DNA of 33,367 nucleotides from Burkholderiaceae bacterium (lineage in GTDB: Bacteria > Pseudomonadota > Gammaproteobacteria > Burkholderiales > Burkholderiaceae): the NCBI GenBank assembly GCA_009924985.1, contig RFQL01000010.1, positions 1-33,367 of the forward strand, in the 5' to 3' direction. This document shows positions 16,124 through 21,567 of the stretch, one piece after another. How positions within the stretch are numbered: the stretch's first letter is position 1; each line of letters begins with the position of its first letter. A program made the position numbers and the translations under genes. Below the pieces are notes generated by a model. That model ran no database searches. It had not been told where the DNA came from and worked only from the letters and a program-made list of their open reading frames with translations.

Positions 16124-16150
16124 AAAAAAAGCAGGGGTCAATGCCCCTGC
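16124..16150 (-). terminator. Rho-independent terminator, leftward
   Basis: On the minus strand GCAGGGG and CCCCTGC form a perfect 7-bp stem around a CATTGA loop, followed by seven T (16130 to 16124). The stop codon of the upstream HNH gene (16138) sits within it. The next gene's ribosome site AGGGT starts right after the T run, so reading into the late genes would need read-through, antitermination or a promoter not seen. Confidence 0.85.
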
Positions 16151-16491
16151 AAATGAGACAACTGCGGGTCAATTGTAAGCGCTGGAATAGGTACGTCAAT
16201 AGGCCAAGAGTCTTGATCACAAAGTTTTGCAATAGTGGCAATGTGGGCGTGATGCCATTTTCTTTGCCTTTCCTCTTTGCTTAACTCTTTGCCTTGGTCG
16301 ATCTCGTAGTGGCACTTCAAGCATAAAGCCGCCACTAGGTTATCGTCAGCTTTGACCCCTTGACCCTTGCCACCACCCCAATTGGTGTGCGCGGCCTGCA
16401 CCATATTGCCCGACCCGCAGGCTTGGCAATCAAGCCCCGCCACCAGCTTTAGTAGTTTTTTGCTTCTTATGTATTGATGTTTTTGGTACAA
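16138..16491 (-). CDS. HNH-type nuclease / Ref-like zinc protein
   Basis: A 117-residue protein. YIRSKKLLKLVAGLDCQACG opens the domain with CxxC (C22, C25), followed by QAAHTNWGGGKGQG (the first His of an HNH-like site) and ALCLKCHYEIDQGKELSKEE (CxxC-H). This layout matches small phage nuclease-domain proteins related to Ref/DUF968-type HNH enzymes that attach to recombination or replication. It overlaps the zinc-ribbon gene by 62 bp at its 5' end. Activity is likely Mg-dependent DNA cleavage, but the exact class is inferred. Confidence 0.75.
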   Translation of the reverse strand: MYQKHQYIRSKKLLKLVAGLDCQACGSGNMVQAAHTNWGGGKGQGVKADDNLVAALCLKCHYEIDQGKELSKEERQRKWHHAHIATIAKLCDQDSWPIDVPIPALTIDPQLSHLQGH

Positions 16492-16615
16492 CTATTGTCT
16501 CCAGTGTAGTGAATCGGTGTTCATTGGCGCATTCCAAACGCCGCCTGCGTGTGTTTCCTGTTGAAGTTCTCGTTTCTTTTACGATAGTCCAAGTCCCGCA
16601 TTCGGGACATTTCAT
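16430..16615 (-). CDS. NrdR-like zinc-ribbon protein
   Basis: A 61-residue protein beginning MKCPECGTWTIVKETRTSTG and continuing RRRRLECANEHRFTTLET. CPEC (C3, C6) plus C29 and H33 form a probable zinc ribbon like the N-terminal domain of the NrdR repressor; the ATP-cone is missing. Its ATG overlaps the AP2-HNH gene stop (ATGA). Stand-alone zinc ribbons like this are frequent in phages and may bind DNA or host proteins. The C-terminal part (KTSIHKKQKTTKAGGGA) is basic and is coded in the overlap with the next gene. Confidence 0.7.
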   Translation of the reverse strand: MKCPECGTWTIVKETRTSTGNTRRRRLECANEHRFTTLETIVVPKTSIHKKQKTTKAGGGA

Positions 16616-17085
16616 AATTTGGCAAATTGTCCATAAAACTTGTTTGCACCATTTTTGTAAGCAAGTGCGGCATCTTCTATGTTGTCATACGCACCCAAAT
16701 GAATGTTTTTGCCATCAACCATAATTGCCGACCTCCATTTATTTTTGACAAAGCAAACGCCTTTGTAGCCCGATTTGTTTGTTTTGCGTTTGGATGAATT
16801 ATGGATATTTTGGCTTTGTGTGGCTTCTCTTAAATTTTCAATTTTGTTGTTTAAGCTATTGCCATCTGCATGGTCAATGTATTTGGGTATGTAACCATAA
16901 TGATACAAAAATATAATTTGATGCAAATAATATGTTTTCTTGTTTATGTTAATTTTTTTATATTTTCTGCCATTACAAATTGTTTCCCAACCCGCAATGT
17001 TTCCTTTTTTTTCACCACCTGCCGACTGCAAGCGAAATAAATTTCCATCTTGATAGGTGTATTTATCTTGAATATTTGTAATCAT
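16612..17085 (-). CDS. HNH endonuclease with AP2 DNA-binding domain
   Basis: A 157-residue homing-type endonuclease. An HNH_3 domain spans about residues 40-95 (HQIIFLYHYGYIPKYIDH, with D71 H72 and N77, N84, then ENLREATQSQNIHN) and an AP2 domain about 104-155 (SGYKGVCFVKNKWRSAI, then HLGAYDNIEDAALAY). It is visibly richer in AT and in Asn, Lys and Ile codons than the genes around it, which hints at recent transfer. It still keeps ATGA overlaps at both ends. Such genes spread by cutting unoccupied alleles. It probably acts as a free-standing homing endonuclease. Confidence 0.85.
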   Translation of the reverse strand: MITNIQDKYTYQDGNLFRLQSAGGEKKGNIAGWETICNGRKYKKININKKTYYLHQIIFLYHYGYIPKYIDHADGNSLNNKIENLREATQSQNIHNSSKRKTNKSGYKGVCFVKNKWRSAIMVDGKNIHLGAYDNIEDAALAYKNGANKFYGQFAKL

Positions 17086-17411
17086 TGATGCGCCCGATCT
17101 TGAAGTCTGTTGGTTGCTTCTCTAGTTCTAAAAATCTCAATATCTAGCCTTGCCGCCTCAATCTCCCATTTAAGGGTTTCCTCTTTTTCAATTGCCGCAG
17201 CCAATCCCCTTAACAGCTTGGCATAAATGGGGTCTGCGTAGGCTTCACGTTCTTGGGCGTTTGCCGCCTCAAAGCCCATTTCTAGGGCATCTTTCATTAA
17301 CAAGGCTTTTTGGCTTTTGCGAAATTCCTCAAGATAAACCCTTTGGGCTTTTGCTTCACCGTAAGCTGGCGCTTTGTCTCGGATGGCTTGCGCCGCTTCT
17401 TCGGGTTTCAC
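17082..17411 (-). CDS. Helical protein, function unknown
   Basis: A 109-residue, Ala/Glu/Lys/Arg-rich protein predicted to be mostly helix: MKPEEAAQAIRDKAPAYGEA, KSQKALLMKDALEMGFEAAN and a coiled-coil-like C-terminus (KEETLKWEIEAARLDIEIFR). No cysteines and no known catalytic motif are seen. Start and stop overlap their neighbours by 4 bp, so it belongs to the replication/nuclease operon. A structural or regulatory partner of the nearby nuclease is possible; function not known. Confidence 0.65.
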   Translation of the reverse strand: MKPEEAAQAIRDKAPAYGEAKAQRVYLEEFRKSQKALLMKDALEMGFEAANAQEREAYADPIYAKLLRGLAAAIEKEETLKWEIEAARLDIEIFRTREATNRLQDRAHQ

Positions 17412-17674
17412 TTTAATACTCCAATCATGCGTAGAGCCGCATCAGGGCTGTCAATCCTTGCCAAGGTACTTCCACCCCAACTTTCAAAAAAGTCTTGCTG
17501 TAGGGCTGTTAAACGCTTTTTAACGTCTGTTTTGATCTCCACCAAGAACGTATGCCCCTTGTAGCCAACCAAAAGATCAACTGGCAAGCCAATGATCCAA
17601 ACGCAAGCGCCAGCCGCCCTTAATGCAACCACAATTTGATCTTGGTTTGCGTCAACCCTTTTAGCGTGTCTCAT
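17408..17674 (-). CDS. VRR-NUC-like endonuclease
   Basis: An 88-residue protein with the compact PD-(D/E)xK pattern of VRR-NUC domains: RVDANQDQIVVALRAAGACV, then DLLVGYKGHTFLVEIK with candidate catalytic D33, E46 and K48, followed by LTALQQDFFESWGG, the Q-containing helix of the family. Proteins like this cut branched DNA or act with recombinases in phages. The start overlaps the upstream gene by 14 bp and the stop overlaps the next as ATGA. Length is normal for a single-domain phage version. Confidence 0.82.
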   Translation of the reverse strand: MRHAKRVDANQDQIVVALRAAGACVWIIGLPVDLLVGYKGHTFLVEIKTDVKKRLTALQQDFFESWGGSTLARIDSPDAALRMIGVLK

Positions 17675-17930
17675 TCATTCGCTTTCTTAGATCAACGGCG
17701 GCCGCTGATCCACGGCGTTTTTCTATGTCTAAGTAAACCTGTGACCACCATGCCGATGCTTTGATTTTCCCAAGGTCTCTCACTTTCTTGCGGTATCTCT
17801 GCACCCACTCCCGCGCTTCCATCGTTCTCATAGTCTCCAGTAGCTCTAAGCGCTGCGGTTGTGTCAGCGTAGCTAAGTTGGCGGGTTTCTTTGTGTCGGT
17901 CAAGAAGCTGGTTTGCTTGGCATCGGTCAT
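17661..17930 (-). CDS. Small helical replication-operon protein, function unknown
   Basis: An 89-residue protein (MTDAKQTSFLTDTKKPANLA, then LTQPQRLELLETMRTMEARE) with a basic middle (WVQRYRKKVRDLGKIKASAWW). It is mostly helical with several Trp. The ATG overlaps the methyltransferase stop as ATGA, which shows that this frame of the methyltransferase end is the one fitted to the operon. The N-terminal Lys/Thr-rich part looks flexible. No recognised domain. Confidence 0.62.
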   Translation of the reverse strand: MTDAKQTSFLTDTKKPANLATLTQPQRLELLETMRTMEAREWVQRYRKKVRDLGKIKASAWWSQVYLDIEKRRGSAAAVDLRKRMNETR

Positions 17931-18742
17931 TCACTTAGGATTCTCCATGCTGTTGCTGCACATAAAGGGACTTGTCCGTTGCCAATGGCTTTAAGTCTGT
18001 CCACCCTGGCGGCCACCCCATCAGCCACTCGACCCAATCGGGGTTCAATGGCCCACCAACCTGTGCCGCTAGGGGTATCTCGTTCCTGGCGTATTCCGAG
18101 GGACTTCCGCTGTCTTTGTACATCCTCTGTACTGGCGTGGGCCATAGTCTTGGATTGTTCACTTGGTCGACCAATCTGATTTGGATGGGATGACCATTCT
18201 TTCGATGATTTTGGCCTTGTTTGAGAAGTCCTGATGTCCCCCCCCCCCGTGTCGGGTGTGCGCCATAATCCACGTTCTATCCCTTTGGTGCGGCGCTCCA
18301 ACGTCATACGCTCCCATAACAGTCCACCGCGAGTCATACCCGAGACAGGAAAGGTCTCCAAGCACTCGCCCAATTCCTCTATGAATGAGCATTGGGCTGT
18401 TTTCCACGAATACGAATCGTGGTCGAACTTCGCTAACCACCCGCGCCATGTGATACCACATTGAGGAGCTTTCTCCGTCAAGTCCTGCGCCTTTTCCTGC
18501 AATGCTGATGTCTTGGCAAGGAAATCCTCCCGAAACAACGTCAACAATTCCTGCCCACGGCTTTCCGTCAAAGGTTTGTACGTCATCCCAAATCGGGAAA
18601 GGCGGGAGAAGTCCGTCATTTTGTCGGGCGCACAATACGCTTGCTGGGTAGGCTTCCCACTCAACGGCGCAGACTGTTCGCCATCCAAGGAGCTTGCCCC
18701 CAAGTATTCCTCCACCAGCGCCTGCGAAAAGAGCCAGCTCAT
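17927..18742 (-). CDS. Long ORF joining an alternative frame to the C-terminus of the C5 methyltransferase
   Basis: Continuous frame of 271 codons from ATG at 18742 as the sequence stands. Its first part (MSWLFSQALVEEYLGASSLD ...) reads the +1 frame of the methyltransferase N-terminal DNA. After the G11 run it reads the true methyltransferase end, with EPRLGRVADGVAARVDRL and AIGNGQVPLCAATAW (motif X GNGQVP). The stop overlaps the following gene's ATG (ATGA). It is thus a chimera: the alternative-frame half and the genuine C-terminal half are joined only because of the tract length. Prediction tools will call it as one gene. I judge only the part below about 18248 as true methyltransferase. 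Confidence 0.6.
   Translation of the reverse strand: MSWLFSQALVEEYLGASSLDGEQSAPLSGKPTQQAYCAPDKMTDFSRLSRFGMTYKPLTESRGQELLTLFREDFLAKTSALQEKAQDLTEKAPQCGITWRGWLAKFDHDSYSWKTAQCSFIEELGECLETFPVSGMTRGGLLWERMTLERRTKGIERGLWRTPDTGGGDIRTSQTRPKSSKEWSSHPNQIGRPSEQSKTMAHASTEDVQRQRKSLGIRQERDTPSGTGWWAIEPRLGRVADGVAARVDRLKAIGNGQVPLCAATAWRILSE
17935..18273 (-). other. Third-frame ORF that completes the alternative overlapping frame
   Basis: Past the G11 tract a third frame is open to 17935. It reads GGPLNPDWVEWLMGWPPGW near its end, a segment seen at the ends of phage proteins whose start is like MSWLFSQALVEEYL. With one G fewer, the frame starting at 18742 would run into this one and give 268 residues. Whether that long overlapping protein is made is unknown; it may be only an alternative-frame echo of a conserved gene. 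Confidence 0.4.
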
Positions 18743-18746
18743 TCAA
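18159..18746 (-). CDS. C5-cytosine DNA methyltransferase, N-terminal fragment (frameshifted)
   Basis: Frame from TTG at 18746 (195 codons as given). Motif I LFAGAGGGILGG (residues 6-17), motif IV GGFPCQ with catalytic C77, motif VI ENS (115-117) and motif VIII QRDR (154-157) are all present. The G11 tract then moves the reading frame, and the last 25 codons are unrelated before a stop at 18159. Motif X (GNGQVP) is missing from this frame; it lies in the +1 frame ending at 17927. Loss of one G would give one 272-residue enzyme. The TTG overlaps the upstream stop (TTGA) behind GGGGAGGA. It would methylate cytosines, probably protecting phage DNA. Confidence 0.8.
   Translation of the reverse strand: MNELALFAGAGGGILGGKLLGWRTVCAVEWEAYPASVLCARQNDGLLPPFPIWDDVQTFDGKPWAGIVDVVSGGFPCQDISIAGKGAGLDGESSSMWYHMARVVSEVRPRFVFVENSPMLIHRGIGRVLGDLSCLGYDSRWTVMGAYDVGAPHQRDRTWIMAHTRHGGGGHQDFSNKAKIIERMVIPSKSDWSTK
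18238..18248 (-). repeat. G11 homopolymer tract in the methyltransferase gene
   Basis: Eleven consecutive G on the coding strand (C11 on +), covering codons 167-170 of the methyltransferase N-terminal frame, exactly where the frame change is needed. It is by far the longest homopolymer I noticed in the window. It may be a slippage site for phase variation, a programmed frameshift, or a sequencing/assembly error. Confidence 0.9.
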
Positions 18747-18943
18747 AATTCCTCCCCGACATCATGCCAACTTTTGGCAGGTGTCTTTTTCTCGGTTTTT
18801 TGCCATTGGTGCTTAGAGCACTTAGGTTTGTCGCCATCAGATTTAACAGACCAGCGGCTTGAACAACCAGGTACTGAGCACATCAAACGCTGTGTGTCAT
18901 CAAAGGATTCGTCTTTTTGATTCGTGAATTTAGTTATTGCCAT
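18743..18943 (-). CDS. Small zinc-finger-like protein
   Basis: A 66-residue protein from ATG at 18943 (MAITKFTNQKDESFDDTQRL), chosen because GGAGGGG lies about 7 bases before it; the longer ORF start at 18970 would lie deeper in the preceding gene. MCSVPGCSSRW and KPKCSKHQWQK give a CxxxxC ... CxxH set that could bind zinc. The C-terminus is Lys-rich then acidic. It overlaps the end of the DUF1376-type gene by 14 bp, and its TGA overlaps the TTG start of the methyltransferase. Function unknown; nucleic-acid binding is plausible. Confidence 0.68.
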   Translation of the reverse strand: MAITKFTNQKDESFDDTQRLMCSVPGCSSRWSVKSDGDKPKCSKHQWQKTEKKTPAKSWHDVGEEF

Positions 18944-19706
18944 GATATTTCCCCTCCACGATTTTTGCAAAATTGCTTGGTTTCAGTATCCACTCTAAAT
19001 CGGCAACAAAAGCCCGACCATCCTTGCTGTTGACCCTGCCGGTCAAAAATCTTGATTTGCCAACAGATTGGAAAAACTCAGCCCACCAGTTAAGCACATC
19101 ACCAACTTCGATTGCTTTTTCCTGTGCAAGCTCGGCAGCTACCTCTCGCCATCGCTGTCTAAGGTAACCAGCTCGGGTTTCGTTCCAAACCTCCACCCTC
19201 CGCATTGTGGGCAAGTTTTCGTGGTACAGCTCAATCACGGCTTTGTGGTTGCATTCAGGTAATTTTTTAATTGGCGCAGGCTCAAGTTCACCGTTAGGTG
19301 GACATATAGATGGTTTTATTTGGTTATTGGTTATTGGTTTATGGTTATTGGTTGCCATTGGGGTAGCATTAGGGGGGCTATTGGCCTCCCCATTGGTATC
19401 CTTATGCCACCGCATTGCCGCCCCTTTTTTTCCATCCTCAGAAAATTTGCGGTATTTGGCAATTTCTGTGTCGGCTCGCGGGTTTATAAAGCCATCTTCA
19501 GTCGAAATAAAAAACTCGTTAAGCACCGCCAAAACCTCTTGTTCATTGTCCCGCATACCTATCTGTCGGGCAATGTCACGCTGTTTTATGGGTGCTTCGT
19601 GTAAATAGTAATGGTCAAGAAGTCGGCGAAAAGCCAAATCTTCAAACATCGAAAGATGATGTGTATGCGACTTATAGTCGCCAATATGGAATTGATAAAA
19701 GTGCAT
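18930..19706 (-). CDS. DUF1376 (YdaU-like) replication-associated protein
   Basis: A 258-residue protein from ATG at 19706 (MHFYQFHIGDYKSHTHHLSM); start chosen because the DUF1376 motif FHIGDYKSHTHHLS begins here. Residues 1-85 are the DUF1376 winged-helix-like domain (FEDLAFRRLLDHYYLHEAPI), followed by a low-complexity linker with TNNHKPITNNQ repeats, then a helical C-terminal domain (ETRAGYLRQRWREVAAELAQ, LNWWAEFFQSVGKS) like those of phage replication initiators. Proteins of this family sit where lambda O-type proteins do. Its place at the head of the leftward operon, just after the regulator, fits replication initiation. Origin not identified. Confidence 0.78.
   Translation of the reverse strand: MHFYQFHIGDYKSHTHHLSMFEDLAFRRLLDHYYLHEAPIKQRDIARQIGMRDNEQEVLAVLNEFFISTEDGFINPRADTEIAKYRKFSEDGKKGAAMRWHKDTNGEANSPPNATPMATNNHKPITNNQIKPSICPPNGELEPAPIKKLPECNHKAVIELYHENLPTMRRVEVWNETRAGYLRQRWREVAAELAQEKAIEVGDVLNWWAEFFQSVGKSRFLTGRVNSKDGRAFVADLEWILKPSNFAKIVEGKYHGNN
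19321..19353 (-). repeat. Short tandem repeat in the DUF1376 linker
   Basis: TGGTTAT-type units repeat four times, partly degenerate, coding the TNNHKPITNNQ-like linker. This is a low-complexity spacer seen in other DUF1376 proteins; such AT-rich iterons inside a replication-protein gene can also serve as an origin, but nothing else here supports that. Confidence 0.5.
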
Positions 19707-19810
19707 TTCCCACGCCCCAAAAGCCACCCAAAAAAGAAACCTCGGCAGGAGGGGTGGGGACTCTTTTCAGTTGGCTCATGACTTCCAACCTAGCCGCGTT
19801 TCAAACAATG

Positions 19811-19966
19811 TTAAACCACAAACCACTCAGGCCGCAAGTCCTTAAGCTGGCGCATCCTTAACTCAGGCACGTTTTTCCACATAGAAACCGCTGCCCTAGA
19901 AATCTTCAATAGCCTAGCAAGCTCACTTTGTGAGCCTGCCAACTGAATTAATTCTTGTTTTGTCAT
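19811..19966 (-). CDS. Cro/YdaS-like helix-turn-helix regulator
   Basis: A 51-residue protein from ATG at 19966 (MTKQELIQLAGSQSELARLL). The helix-turn-helix is QSELARLLKISRAAVSMWKN, as in Cro- and YdaS-type small repressors, followed by VPELRMRQLKDLRP, the usual end of this group. A longer frame upstream exists, but this ATG begins the family domain. No Shine-Dalgarno is seen, and a possible -10 (TACAAT, 19978-19973) would start transcription almost at the ATG, so the mRNA could be leaderless. It is divergent from the early operon and probably controls it through the palindrome at 20051-20066. Confidence 0.78.
   Translation of the reverse strand: MTKQELIQLAGSQSELARLLKISRAAVSMWKNVPELRMRQLKDLRPEWFVV
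19921..19935. repeat. Perfect 6-3-6 palindrome inside the regulator gene
   Basis: GCTCAC-TTT-GTGAGC is a perfect inverted repeat within the HTH coding sequence. It may be chance coding symmetry; an internal operator is possible but unsupported. Confidence 0.35.
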
Positions 19967-20040
19967 GTGTAAATTGTAAAGCCTAATTAACAAATAAGCG
20001 ACATTAGGGAAAACACCTAGAAAATAATTGCAAATAGTTG

Positions 20041-20069
20041 TTGACTTGTGGTTAAGTTTGCTTAACAAT
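20041..20069 (+). promoter_or_regulatory. Probable rightward early promoter
   Basis: TTGACT (20041-20046), a 17-base spacer and AACAAT (20064-20069) on the plus strand, about 45 bp before the first early gene. No competing promoter of this quality is visible in the 148-bp divergent region (19967-20114). Confidence 0.6.
20051..20066. promoter_or_regulatory. Probable operator palindrome in the early promoter
   Basis: GTTAAG-TTTG-CTTAAC is a perfect inverted repeat lying between the -35 and -10 elements of the rightward promoter and overlapping the -10. A repressor bound here would block RNA polymerase; the neighbouring Cro/YdaS-like protein is the obvious candidate. Only one copy is seen in the region. 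Confidence 0.6.
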
Positions 20070-20114
20070 ACATTCATTCCCCAGCACAACGCATAGGGTC
20101 TTTTAGGAGGTCAC

Positions 20115-20303
20115 ATGACCGATTTCACTTTCTCCTCTACCGATTTCAACGCCACTACTATTTTGGTGGTTGCCAATACTGCCGATGCCAAGGATTACTT
20201 GGCTCAACGCTATGGTGTTGGTTGTATCTCAATTGAAGTTCGCAAATCTTCTGCGCCTGATTTTGCGGATTCTTTTGAATTCCAAGGTTTGTCTTATTCT
20301 TAA
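20115..20303 (+). CDS. Small early protein, function unknown
   Basis: A 62-residue protein, first gene of the rightward operon, with a strong ribosome site (TAGGAGGTCAC then ATG). Sequence starts MTDFTFSSTDFNATTILVVA, then NTADAKDYLAQRYGVGCISI. It looks like a small alpha-beta fold with a strand (TTILVVAN) and a helix (AKDYLAQRYG), acidic overall. First-position early genes are often host-takeover or anti-defence proteins, but nothing in the sequence proves that. Confidence 0.7.
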   Translation: MTDFTFSSTDFNATTILVVANTADAKDYLAQRYGVGCISIEVRKSSAPDFADSFEFQGLSYS

Positions 20304-20309
20304 TTAATT

Positions 20310-20323
20310 GGGGCGCAAGCCCC
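20310..20323 (+). promoter_or_regulatory. GCAA-tetraloop hairpin between early genes
   Basis: GGGGC-GCAA-GCCCC, a 5-bp GC stem with a GNRA-type loop, placed 7 bp after a stop codon and just before the AAAGGA ribosome site of the next gene. No T run follows, so it is more likely an mRNA-stabilising or processing hairpin than a terminator. Confidence 0.45.
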
Positions 20324-20336
20324 TAAAGGAAAAACC

Positions 20337-20453
20337 ATGTTTGAAATAGAAAAATACAAAAAACCCACCGATTGGTTTCAAGTCGCCATGTGGATCGTAT
20401 CGGTTGCCGCCATCGTGGTGGTTGCTCTCGACATATTTGTTTGGAGAGCATGA
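20337..20453 (+). CDS. Small single-pass membrane protein, 38 residues
   Basis: Short gene read directly: MFEIEKYKKPTDWFQVAMWI, then VSVAAIVVVALDIFVWRA. AAAGGA precedes it by 7 bases, and its TGA overlaps the next start. One transmembrane segment (about residues 16-36) with a charged N-terminus that would stay in the cytoplasm. Function unknown; such early membrane peptides can affect host membrane or superinfection. Confidence 0.62.
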   Translation: MFEIEKYKKPTDWFQVAMWIVSVAAIVVVALDIFVWRA

Positions 20454-20725
20454 TGTTAGATGACGGCGATGAGGGTGAATTTATCACCTATTTAATTTGG
20501 GATGAAGTAACCGTTAAATGGTCTTGGTCTGAGGGTGACGATTGGGAAACAGATGGCTACTTTGACATTTTTGTTTACAAGGATGGCCTAGACATTACCT
20601 ACGACATTCCCAAACTTCATTTCAAATGGATTGAAGAAGAAGTTAAGAAACAGGCAGGCTATGAACCACCAAGCCGCCAGCGTGTTGCAAGTGCTATTAA
20701 TGGTTATTTCAACAAAACTTTTTAA
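20453..20725 (+). CDS. Acidic early protein, function unknown
   Basis: A 90-residue protein. Two ATGs in tandem (20450, 20453); the second has GGAG at a proper 6-base spacing and is preferred. The protein is acidic and aromatic (LIWDEVTVKWSWSEGDDWET, YFDIFVYKDG), then a basic helical end (RQRVASAINGYFNKTF). Acidic DNA-mimic-like composition is noticeable, but no family is recognised. Translationally coupled to the membrane peptide gene. Confidence 0.65.
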   Translation: MLDDGDEGEFITYLIWDEVTVKWSWSEGDDWETDGYFDIFVYKDGLDITYDIPKLHFKWIEEEVKKQAGYEPPSRQRVASAINGYFNKTF

Positions 20726-20733
20726 GGATCAAA

Positions 20734-20976
20734 ATGAAATACGCACTTTTACTTTTGGTGCTGGTCGGATGCGCCAGCGAACCAAAGATGACCGAACAAA
20801 AACTCATTATGGACAAAGAAATTCAAGCAATGGGCAGAAATGAGGTCATCGATGCCGTGAAGCAATGCGAAACCTCAGGACTTCGTGCCATAACAATTTA
20901 TGGCAAACGCAAGATTAATGGCTTTACCGCAGAGACCATCGTAGATGTGACCTGTGGCCCTAAATGGTATTACTAA
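20734..20976 (+). CDS. Small lipoprotein
   Basis: An 80-residue protein with a lipoprotein signal: MKYALLLLVLVGCASEPKMT, with lipobox LVGC and Cys13 as the likely lipidated residue. The mature part (about 68 residues) is small, with RNEVIDAVKQCETSGLRAIT and VDVTC, two cysteines that could form a disulfide. AAGGATCAAA precedes the ATG. It is the kind of short lipoprotein often found in early operons of phages of Gram-negative hosts; immunity to superinfection or an envelope role is possible, and an outer-membrane spanin subunit is less likely given its place far from the lysis genes. Confidence 0.75.
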   Translation: MKYALLLLVLVGCASEPKMTEQKLIMDKEIQAMGRNEVIDAVKQCETSGLRAITIYGKRKINGFTAETIVDVTCGPKWYY

Positions 20977-20985
20977 GGAAAAATC

Positions 20986-21567
20986 ATGGAAACACCAATT
21001 GGAAAAAACATTGCCGCAGCATTTGTCAAAGCACAGCGCCAGTTTGGGCCAGCTCTGAAAACCTCCACAAACCCGCATTTTCGGTCTAAGTATGCTGACC
21101 TGTCTAACTGTATTGAGGCTGTTATTGACGCTTTAAACAACAATGGCATCGGTCTTATGCAACGCACCTACGAATGCAAAGACGGTGTTTTGGTTGAAAC
21201 CGTGTTTATCCATGAATCGGGTGAAGTCATGGAATGCGGAATGTTGCATCTGCCTGCTAGCAAACTGGATGCAATGGGTTTTGGTAGCTGTTTGACGTAT
21301 GCCAGGCGCTACAGCCTCTTAGCCGCCACCGGCCTCGCGCCTGAAGATGATGACGGTGTAGCCGCCAGTCGCCGCACCGAGATCAAGTCCACTGTTAACG
21401 AAAGCCAAATAGCTGATTTGTTGGCGGCAATGGATGAGGTGACCACGCTTAAAGAGCTTCAAGAAGCCTATAAACAGGCATATAAGGCAACAAATGGCGA
21501 GCAGGCATGGCAAGCCCAAGTTATTGCCAAAAAGGATGCTAAAAAAGCCACATTGGAGGGCAAATAA
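20986..21567 (+). CDS. ERF-family single-strand annealing recombinase
   Basis: A 193-residue protein. The core IAAAFVKAQRQFGPALKTST, NPHFRSKYADLSNCIEAVID and FGSCLTYARRYSLLAATGLA is the ERF superfamily signature (residues 8-125), with AAGG-type ribosome site upstream. It anneals single-stranded DNA and, together with the exonuclease that follows, forms a recombination pair like Redβ/exo. The C-terminal part is Lys/Ala-rich and helical. Stop and next start overlap by one base (TAATG). A role in recombination-dependent replication and genome circularisation is likely. Confidence 0.92.
   Translation: METPIGKNIAAAFVKAQRQFGPALKTSTNPHFRSKYADLSNCIEAVIDALNNNGIGLMQRTYECKDGVLVETVFIHESGEVMECGMLHLPASKLDAMGFGSCLTYARRYSLLAATGLAPEDDDGVAASRRTEIKSTVNESQIADLLAAMDEVTTLKELQEAYKQAYKATNGEQAWQAQVIAKKDAKKATLEGK

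Noticed and set aside
16115-16141. TTG 16141 as start of the DUF5856-like gene
   Set aside because: It would lie in the terminator stem and the added residues are translated from the stem and T run; ATG 16114 has AGGGT before it.
19321-19353. Iteron-type replication origin
   Set aside because: The repeat is in frame and codes the usual TNN/PITNNQ linker of DUF1376 proteins; there is no adjacent AT-rich unwinding region or further iterons.
20310-20323. Terminator after the first early gene
   Set aside because: The GNRA hairpin has no T run and lies just before the next gene's ribosome site, so it is more likely an mRNA structure.
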